A stretch of DNA of 19,768 bases, taken from NCBI GenBank assembly GCA_903858085.1, contig CAIOHJ010000364.1, positions 1 to 19,768 on the forward strand. Reading direction: 5' to 3'. Positions 14,463 to 19,768 of the stretch are shown one piece after another. The position numbers and the translations under genes were made by a program. The first letter of the stretch is position 1. Every line of letters begins with the position of its first letter. The stretch is from an uncultured Chloroflexota bacterium. Lineage in GTDB: Bacteria > Chloroflexota > Anaerolineae > Caldilineales > Caldilineaceae. Below the pieces are notes generated by a model. That model was not told the DNA's origin. It saw only the letters and a list, made by a program, of their open reading frames with translations, and made no database searches.

Positions 14463-15710
14463 TTGAAATCGCTACAGCTCAACCCTACGTTCGTCCGCCC
14501 GCGGTATGGCGGCGGCAGCTTCGCCGACATCCCAGCGCTGGTGCAACAGCTTTTCGCTGGCGGCCCCCCAGCCGCGCTGGTACCGCCGGGGATTCCCCCC
14601 GGCCATCGCTGGTCACGCGTCGTCACACTCTTCATCGACGCCTTCGGCTGGCGCTTTTTTGAAAAATTCCAGGAACACCCGCTGCTGCAACGCTTTGTTC
14701 AGCAAGGCAGCGTCACCCGCCTCACCTCGCAGTTTCCTTCCACCACCAGCGCCCATGTCACCACACTCTACACCGGCCTGCCGGTCGGCGAACACGGTGT
14801 CTACGAATGGTTCTACTACGAACCCCAATTGGACGCGGTGATCGCACCACTGCTCTTCTCGTATGCAGGGGACAGCGCCCGCGAGTCGTTGGCCGCAGCG
14901 CAGATCGATGGGCGCTCCATCCTGCCCAGCGGCCAGGTCAGCCTGACCCTGGCCCAATCCGGCGTTCGCAGCTACCTGTGGCAGCCCTCCGAGTTCGCCA
15001 AATCTACCTATACCCGCCAGATGGGCGACCGAGCAAGGATGATCCCGTACCTGACCCTGCCCGAGGCCCTGAGAACCCTCACCCAGACATTACACAACGT
15101 CGATGGCCCTGTCTGGGCTGTCGGCTATTACGGGCTGTTCGACGCTGTCTGCCATCTGCACGGCCCCCAGAGCCCCGTCAGCGAAGCTGAACTGGAAAAT
15201 GTCCTGACCACAATCGAACGCTGGCTGACCCGCGATCTGCTCGGCAAGTTCGAAGACACCCTGCTGATGGTGATCGCCGACCATGGGCAGGTCGAAACCG
15301 ACCCGAGCCGCATTCTCTACCTCGACCAGGCACCCGGCTTCGAACAGCTTCGTCCGCTGCTGCGCACCAACCGACGCGGGGAGTTTCTCGCCCCAGCCGG
15401 CTCCTGTCGCGATTTTTTCGTGCACGCACGCCCCGAAGCGCTCGACGAGGCACACGCCGTGCTCAGCAACCTCGTCGGGGCGCGCGGGGAAGTCCACCTG
15501 CTCGAAACGCTCATCGCTGCGGGCTTTTTTGGCCCTGGCGAGGTCTCGGCTACGTTCCGGGGCCGCGCCGGCAACCTGGTCGTGCTGCCCTACGCCAATG
15601 AGAGCGTCTACTGGTTGGGGGACGGCCGCTTTGCCCAACGGTACCGTGGCCATCACGGCGGACTGACCCCGCAGGAGATGGAAATCCCGCTGCTGCTGTT
15701 ACCCCTCTAA
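14463..15710 (+). CDS. Alkaline phosphatase superfamily enzyme (nucleotide pyrophosphatase/phosphodiesterase-like)
   Basis: A 415-residue member of the type I phosphodiesterase/nucleotide pyrophosphatase branch of the alkaline phosphatase superfamily, two-metal enzymes that hydrolyse phosphate mono- or diesters. Visible metal and catalytic positions are Asp59 (TLFIDAFGW), the Thr94-Thr95 nucleophile region (FPSTTSAHVTTLYTGLPVGEHGVYEW), Asp227 and His231 (GLFDAVCHLHGP), Asp273-His274 (VIADHGQ) and His397-His398 (RGHHGGLTP). No signal peptide is evident, so it is probably cytosolic. The start is set at TTG 14463, the only reasonable start before the conserved core; the G7 tract and GAAAAG upstream may serve as ribosome binding site. 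It is followed after 15 bases by the small protein and then the decarboxylase. Substrate is unknown. Confidence 0.84.
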   Translation: MKSLQLNPTFVRPRYGGGSFADIPALVQQLFAGGPPAALVPPGIPPGHRWSRVVTLFIDAFGWRFFEKFQEHPLLQRFVQQGSVTRLTSQFPSTTSAHVTTLYTGLPVGEHGVYEWFYYEPQLDAVIAPLLFSYAGDSARESLAAAQIDGRSILPSGQVSLTLAQSGVRSYLWQPSEFAKSTYTRQMGDRARMIPYLTLPEALRTLTQTLHNVDGPVWAVGYYGLFDAVCHLHGPQSPVSEAELENVLTTIERWLTRDLLGKFEDTLLMVIADHGQVETDPSRILYLDQAPGFEQLRPLLRTNRRGEFLAPAGSCRDFFVHARPEALDEAHAVLSNLVGARGEVHLLETLIAAGFFGPGEVSATFRGRAGNLVVLPYANESVYWLGDGRFAQRYRGHHGGLTPQEMEIPLLLLPL

Positions 15711-15725
15711 GAAAAAGGAGAGACC

Positions 15726-16037
15726 ATGCCCATCAGCACATCCTCGTTCGGCGACGAACGCGACCATCGTTACAACGAATACCAAAGCGCCGAAGGCTAT
15801 GCGCAAGAGACGCTGCTCTTTCCAGGCCTCACACTGGCACAGGCCGAAACCTACCTCAAACGGCTGGGGGGCGGTGTCGAAGAAAAGCTGCGCCGGGTTG
15901 AAGGCATCGGCTGGACAGCGACGATTGACAGCGCCTCAGCAGGGGTTGCAGTGACTTTCGCCGCCCATGATGAACTGCTCGACGACCTGATTCGCCGTTT
16001 CGAGGAGTGGGTCGAACGCAACGGAGCGAGCGGATGA
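15726..16037 (+). CDS. Small protein of unknown function, coupled to the decarboxylase
   Basis: I do not recognise this 103-residue protein. Evidence that it is real: a strong AAGGAG seven bases before the ATG, a 15-base gap from the upstream phosphatase gene and an ATGA overlap with the decarboxylase gene downstream. It starts with a polar segment containing DERDHRYNEYQSAEGY. It then looks like a compact alpha/beta domain: a helix LTLAQAETYLKRLGGGVEEKL, two strands (GWTATIDSA, GVAVTFAAHD) and a charged C-terminal helix ELLDDLIRRFEEWVERNG. It has no signal peptide, membrane segment or cysteines, so it is likely a soluble cytosolic protein, perhaps an accessory to one of its neighbours. Confidence 0.8.
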   Translation: MPISTSSFGDERDHRYNEYQSAEGYAQETLLFPGLTLAQAETYLKRLGGGVEEKLRRVEGIGWTATIDSASAGVAVTFAAHDELLDDLIRRFEEWVERNGASG

Positions 16038-17038
16038 GCACCACCGCCAAAGCGACCGCCAGAGCCGGCAGCAATATCGCTTTTATCAAATACTGGGGAG
16101 TCGCCGACGCCAGCCTCAATCTGCCCCTCAACAATTCGATCAGCATGACCCTCGGCGACCTGTACACCACCACCACCGTGGAGTGGGATCCAGACAGCCC
16201 CCTGAACGCCGACACTCTTCAGATTGACGGCGCAGCCGCTACGGGCAGCAAGGCGGAACGGGTCAGCCGTCACCTGGATCGGGTCGCTCAGCTGGCCGGC
16301 ATCGACCGTCCCCCAGCCCGTGTGGCCAGCCACAACAATTTCCCAATGGCCTCGGGCATCGCCTCGTCGGCCAGTGCCTTTGCTGCGCTCAGCGTGGCCG
16401 CTGCTGCAGCGCTGGGCCTGCACCTGGATACCCGCGCGCTCTCTGCGCTGGCACGCAAAGGCAGCGGTTCAGCCAGCCGCAGCCTCTTCGGCGGCTATGT
16501 CGAGTGGGAACGCGGCTGCGACGACGCCAGCAGCATCGCACACCCCCTGCAGCCCGCTGACCACTGGGCGCTGATCGATCTTGTTGCGGTCGTGAGCACC
16601 GCTGAAAAGACGGTGAGCAGTGCAAGCGGCCACACGCTGGCCCACACCAGCCCGCTCAACACAGCCCGCATCGCCAGCCTGGACAGGGCGCTGGCCCAGG
16701 TGCGCAGCGCTCTGGCTACACGCAACCTGGCAGAGCTAGGCCCTGCGATCGAACAGGACGCGCTCGCCATGCACGCCGTCATGATGACCAGCAGCCCCAG
16801 CCTGCTCTACTGGCAACCCGCCACCCTCGCAATCCTGCAAGCCGTACGCCGTTGGCGGGCCAACGAAGGGCTGCCCGTCTACTTCACCATCGATGCTGGC
16901 CCCAACGTCCACCTGATCTGTGAGCCCGCTGCTGCCGCTGCGGTCAGCAGCCGCCTGCAGCAGCTGGACGGGGTCCAAGCCGTGCTGTCCAGCGGCCCCG
17001 GGGCCGGCACAACCTTGATCCAAGAAGCACTCTTCTGA
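16034..17038 (+). CDS. mvaD: Diphosphomevalonate decarboxylase family protein (GHMP kinase superfamily)
   Basis: This family carries out ATP-dependent decarboxylation of mevalonate 5-diphosphate to isopentenyl diphosphate, the last step of the classical mevalonate pathway. The 334-residue protein has the substrate-binding block NIAFIKYWG (14-22), the GHMP phosphate-binding loop NNFPMASGIASSASAFAAL (101-119), GSGSASRSLFGGYVEW (143-158), VSSASGHTLAHTSPL (194-208) and FTIDAGPNVHLI with Asp287, the expected catalytic acid. Some Chloroflexota relatives (described in Roseiflexus) act instead on mevalonate 5-phosphate in an alternative pathway needing isopentenyl phosphate kinase; the sequence alone does not let me choose. 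ATG 16034 overlaps the stop of the small upstream gene. No other mevalonate genes are in view. Confidence 0.9.
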   Translation: MSTTAKATARAGSNIAFIKYWGVADASLNLPLNNSISMTLGDLYTTTTVEWDPDSPLNADTLQIDGAAATGSKAERVSRHLDRVAQLAGIDRPPARVASHNNFPMASGIASSASAFAALSVAAAAALGLHLDTRALSALARKGSGSASRSLFGGYVEWERGCDDASSIAHPLQPADHWALIDLVAVVSTAEKTVSSASGHTLAHTSPLNTARIASLDRALAQVRSALATRNLAELGPAIEQDALAMHAVMMTSSPSLLYWQPATLAILQAVRRWRANEGLPVYFTIDAGPNVHLICEPAAAAAVSSRLQQLDGVQAVLSSGPGAGTTLIQEALF

Positions 17039-17094
17039 ACCCTGATCCCGACCCTGCGCTGCCACCACAGCTACAGAACAGAGCGGTAACTACC

Positions 17095-19332
17095 ATGTCG
17101 ATTCTCAGTTTCTTCCATCGCGGCACTCCTCTCGCCAATTCTTCAGAGCAGGGGCTTTACAGCCGCCGGCAGAGGCGCACACCTCTGATGAAAATCTTCG
17201 TGCAGCCACCCTCTGCCCCACCAGAGACTCTGCAGACACTGGCAAACTCCTGGCTGGCACAAATCACTCCAGAGCAGCTGTGGCCCACCACCAGACAAAC
17301 AGCGCTTCAGACACTGCTGCAGGAGGTCGACAACCGCTACCAGCTGGTGATTCACAAGACGATTGACCGCCTCTTCGGGACCCACTACGAGAAACATCTG
17401 CAAGCCTTGAGCGGCACGTCGGCCATCGACGGCATCCCACCGCTGGTGAAAGCACGCAATCGGCAGGCAGGTTTTGCTGGTCTGGCTTTTGTGCTGGCGC
17501 TCAACGGGGCCCCCCTGTCGTTGGCGGTAAGCTTTGCCATCAACCTGTACCTTGGCTATGTGGTGATCCAAATCGGATTGCAAGACATGTTGGAAAAACG
17601 CAGGTTGACGACGCGCGGACGCAACGCGCTTTTCTATTTGTTGGTCCTCTTCAGCGGGCTGTTGGCCGTGCAGAGTGCCATGCTGGTGGTAAATCTGTTC
17701 CTGGAAAAACTGATTGCTACCGTGCAGGGACAGGCTCACAGTCGTCTGGCCAACGTCTTTGGCGAACTGCCGCAGCGTGTCTGGCTCCTGCGTGACGGGT
17801 CTGTGGTGGACTGTGCATTGACCGAGATCACGGCAGGAGATGTGGTCGTCGTTCATGCAGGAGAGGTGATCCCAGTAGATGGCGAAATCATTGCTGGCCA
17901 CGCCAGTGTGGACCAACATGCCCTCACCGGCGAAGCACAGCCAGCAGAGATGGAGGTGGGCAGTTCGGTGCTGGCCTCCACCCTGGTGCTGATGGGCGAA
18001 CTCCAGGTACGTGCGAACAAAACCAATGCAGACACGATGGCCGCCCAGATCACCGGTATTTTGAACAATACCCTCAACTACCCAACCAAAACTGGTCTGC
18101 GCGGCATCGAGATAGCCGACCAGATCGTCTATCTCACCACAGGGTTGGGCCTGCTGGCGCTGCCCATTTGGGGGCTGGAGGTCATGCTTTCAATCTGGGT
18201 GGTGCCGGTCGGCATGATCCTCATGGCTACCACACCCCTGAACTTGATAGCTTACCTGGATCTGTCGGCACGCAGCAACATTCTGGTCAAAGATGGACGT
18301 TCGTTGGACCTGCTCGGCGACATCAACACCGTTGTCTTTGACAAAACTGGTACGTTGACCCTCGAAGAGCCGACTGTCTGCGCCGTCCATCTCTGTGGAG
18401 AGCTGGACCAGCCGGGTTTGCTGGCATTGGCCGCCGCAGTCGAACAATATCAGTCCCATCCGATTGCAACGGCAATTCGTACAGCAGCCAAAGACATGGC
18501 ACTTGCGCTGCCGACAGTAGACAGCACACAAGTTGAAATCGGATATGGGCTGGCTGTCAATGTCCCCGATGGACAAGGGCAGTCTCGGCTCGTGCAGTTG
18601 GGCAGCCGACGCTACATGACGTTGAGCGACATATCAATTCCAGCCGATCTCGCCGCCCTGGCCGATGAAAGACAGTCTCACGGCCACTCACTTGTTTACC
18701 TGGCCATGAAGGGTCTCCTGCAAGGAGCCATTGAACTCAAACCGACCGTGCGCCCGGAAGCACAGACTGTCGTCGAGACACTGCACCGCCACGGCATTGA
18801 AATTGCCATGATCACCGGCGATCATGCAGCGCCCGCCCACGCACTGGCTGCCAGCCTGGGGATCGACCGGGTCTTGGCCAATGTTCTGCCCAAAGAGAAA
18901 GCCAGACTTGTTCAGGAACTACAAGAACAGGGACGGCATGTGCTCTTTGTAGGAGACGGAATCAACGACAGCATCGCCCTCAAACAAGCCAATGTTTCTG
19001 TTTCCATTTCTGGCGCCACCACCGTTGCCACCGATACCGCCCAGATTGTGTTGATGGATGGCACCTTGGCGCAGCTCACTACCCTCTTTGAACTGGGCAG
19101 GAAGTATGAGGTCGACCTGAAGAAACTGATTCTCCTGGGTGTCCATCTCCCTGCCATGCATCTGGCAGCCATCCTGCTCTTTGGATGGGGGCTGGCCAGC
19201 ACCTATTCCATCGGCATTCTGGTAGCCCTCACCAATATCGGTGTTGCCTTTCGCCCCATCTGGCAGAAAGAGCACCTTCAAACAACAATCAGCCAGCCCC
19301 CCGACTTGAAAGAGCCAAAGATGCTGCAGTAG
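17095..19332 (+). CDS. Divergent P1-type (HAD-IC) cation-transporting ATPase
   Basis: A 745-residue membrane P-type ATPase. Core motifs are intact: actuator TGEA (278-281), phosphorylation DKTGT with Asp416, nucleotide-domain His-Pro (455-456, as in P1B pumps), MITGDH (572-577) and hinge GDGIND (620-625). Membrane helices appear as pairs near 125-162 and 178-208, at 343-386 and at 678-715. Three features are odd. There is no N-terminal heavy-metal domain (no CxxC); instead there is a unique region of about 120 residues. The CPC/SPC/TPC ion motif is replaced by VPV (370-372) ahead of TTP (379-381). The last helices lack the usual conserved metal-site residues. ATG 17095 is taken as start; ATG 17188, next to a CAGAGG-CCTCTG hairpin (17170-17187), is an alternative. 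Third codon positions are visibly richer in A and T than in neighbours. Ion specificity is unknown. Confidence 0.85.
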   Translation: MSILSFFHRGTPLANSSEQGLYSRRQRRTPLMKIFVQPPSAPPETLQTLANSWLAQITPEQLWPTTRQTALQTLLQEVDNRYQLVIHKTIDRLFGTHYEKHLQALSGTSAIDGIPPLVKARNRQAGFAGLAFVLALNGAPLSLAVSFAINLYLGYVVIQIGLQDMLEKRRLTTRGRNALFYLLVLFSGLLAVQSAMLVVNLFLEKLIATVQGQAHSRLANVFGELPQRVWLLRDGSVVDCALTEITAGDVVVVHAGEVIPVDGEIIAGHASVDQHALTGEAQPAEMEVGSSVLASTLVLMGELQVRANKTNADTMAAQITGILNNTLNYPTKTGLRGIEIADQIVYLTTGLGLLALPIWGLEVMLSIWVVPVGMILMATTPLNLIAYLDLSARSNILVKDGRSLDLLGDINTVVFDKTGTLTLEEPTVCAVHLCGELDQPGLLALAAAVEQYQSHPIATAIRTAAKDMALALPTVDSTQVEIGYGLAVNVPDGQGQSRLVQLGSRRYMTLSDISIPADLAALADERQSHGHSLVYLAMKGLLQGAIELKPTVRPEAQTVVETLHRHGIEIAMITGDHAAPAHALAASLGIDRVLANVLPKEKARLVQELQEQGRHVLFVGDGINDSIALKQANVSVSISGATTVATDTAQIVLMDGTLAQLTTLFELGRKYEVDLKKLILLGVHLPAMHLAAILLFGWGLASTYSIGILVALTNIGVAFRPIWQKEHLQTTISQPPDLKEPKMLQ
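17170..17187 (+). repeat. 6-bp hairpin abutting an alternative ATPase start codon
   Basis: CAGAGG (17170-17175) and CCTCTG (17182-17187) enclose a six-base loop; the right arm directly touches the in-frame ATG at 17188. The left arm contains AGAGG, a weak Shine-Dalgarno. It may be chance. Confidence 0.35.
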
Positions 19333-19484
19333 ATCAGACAAAAGCTTTGTTGGCCAGCTTCACTTGTAAAACAGCTTCCCACCCAGCATTCTACAAGGAA
19401 GGGGCACTGTTTGCACGCCTGGATGCTGTGGAAAAACGCAGTGAACGGTGCTTTACCGGAATCCCTGTCTTCTGCGCCTGCCAG

Positions 19485-19513
19485 TTGACAAAAGACGCCC
19501 CCCCCCGTACAAT
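19485..19513 (+). promoter_or_regulatory. Consensus sigma70-type promoter of miaB with a C9 spacer tract
   Basis: TTGACA (19485-19490, perfect -35), a 17-base spacer and TACAAT (19508-19513). The spacer contains nine consecutive C (19498-19506). Start predicted near 19520, leaving a leader of about 79 bases. The 266-base stretch from the ATPase stop to miaB otherwise holds only a weak ACAAA-AGC-TTTGT hairpin (19338-19350) and no convincing gene or terminator. Confidence 0.75.
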
Positions 19514-19519
19514 TATCGT

Positions 19520-19552
19520 AGAGGGTCAACAGACAATCTGGGTTGACCCTCT
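19520..19552 (+). promoter_or_regulatory. 11-bp inverted repeat at the predicted miaB transcript start
   Basis: AGAGGGTCAAC (19520-19530) and GTTGACCCTCT (19542-19552) are perfect complements around an 11-base spacer. Lying just downstream of the -10, it could be an operator for a dimeric regulator or a 5'-end hairpin. It is followed by CTTTGAAAG, not a T-run, so a terminator is less likely. Confidence 0.6.
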
Positions 19553-19598
19553 CTTTGAAAGACCTGCCCGGCCTACACCGGCTTACAGGAGAAACCTG

Positions 19599-19768
19599 AT
19601 GTCTGTACCCACTTCCCACGGCCAGCCCGACGCCGAGGTCACCTACGAACTAGCCACCGACCAGCGTTCGGAATCCACCCGCAAATACCACATCTGGACG
19701 ATCGGCTGCCAGATGAATGTGGCTGACTCCAATCATGTCGCCGCCGAACTGGAAAAAATTGGGTATGG
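19599..19768 (+). CDS. miaB: tRNA 2-methylthio-adenosine synthase MiaB, N-terminal part (runs off right edge)
   Basis: MiaB is a radical-SAM methylthiotransferase that thiomethylates isopentenyl-adenosine 37 of certain tRNAs. Only the first 56 codons are visible: a variable polar start of about 29 residues, then YHIWTIGCQMNVADSNHVAAELEKIGY. The GCQMN..DS motif is the start of the N-terminal methylthiotransferase domain, with the first cysteine of its auxiliary iron-sulfur cluster; GCQMN favours MiaB over RimO or MtaB. The ATG at 19599-19601 has AGGAG nine bases upstream; the Shine-Dalgarno sits in a small CAGG-AGAAA-CCTG hairpin (19586-19598). The radical-SAM and TRAM domains lie beyond the window. 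Confidence 0.86.
   Translation, partial: MSVPTSHGQPDAEVTYELATDQRSESTRKYHIWTIGCQMNVADSNHVAAELEKIGY

Noticed and set aside
19278..19619. 113-codon minus-strand frame between the ATPase and miaB
   Set aside because: Overlaps the miaB start and promoter; cysteine content and composition look random; no motif.
1..19768. CRISPR arrays, tRNA genes, insertion sequences or phage genes
   Set aside because: No regularly spaced repeats, cloverleaf-like segments, transposase or integrase motifs were found on reading both strands.

Overview
The window is a GC-rich chromosomal segment densely packed with housekeeping and metabolic genes. No rRNA, tRNA, CRISPR array, insertion sequence or phage module was recognised. 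The gene mix suggests a Chloroflexota bacterium of the Anaerolineae/Caldilineae type: a mevalonate-pathway decarboxylase in a bacterium, a threonine/proline-rich lipoprotein with an SH3-like domain, a two-domain FemAB-type protein, and a nusA-rnpM-infB-rbfA cluster. This taxonomic call is an inference from family content, not a measurement.

Layout, left to right. (1) 1-469, minus: the N-terminal half of a GT2 glycosyltransferase that runs off the left edge, diverging from a di-haem cytochrome c peroxidase/MauG-type lipoprotein (709-1767, plus). (2) A glutamate formimidoyltransferase (minus), convergent with the peroxidase and overlapping its stop codon; it diverges from a tandem-duplicated FemAB-like protein (2774-5017, plus), with the two apparently sharing overlapping -10 elements. 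(3) A strong sigma70-type promoter (5020-5048) drives nusA, rnpM/ylxR, infB and rbfA. infB is split into two reading frames at a C8 tract, and a 427-base structured gap lies between rnpM and infB. (4) xseA and a translationally coupled SH3-domain lipoprotein run on the minus strand and converge on rbfA across an 11-bp inverted repeat. (5) A SAM methyltransferase, azlC and azlD form a plus-strand unit coupled through two ATGA overlaps. (6) An alkaline-phosphatase-superfamily enzyme, a 103-residue protein I do not recognise and a diphosphomevalonate-decarboxylase-family enzyme form a tight plus-strand unit. (7) An unusual P1-type ATPase without the usual metal-site cysteines or N-terminal metal-binding domain, in DNA of visibly different composition. 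(8) A consensus promoter with a C9 tract in its spacer and an 11-bp inverted repeat at the predicted transcript start, followed by the first 56 codons of miaB.

How the genes work together: nusA, rnpM, infB and rbfA cover transcription elongation, RNase P modulation, translation initiation and 30S maturation. azlC and azlD form one branched-chain amino acid exporter. The decarboxylase supplies isoprenoid precursors. The glycosyltransferase and FemAB protein act in envelope polymer synthesis. The most notable signals are the split infB, the divergent P-type ATPase, the C9 tract inside the miaB promoter and the structured rnpM-infB gap. I see no convincing wholly new multi-gene system; the small protein coupled to the decarboxylase is the best candidate for an undescribed function.
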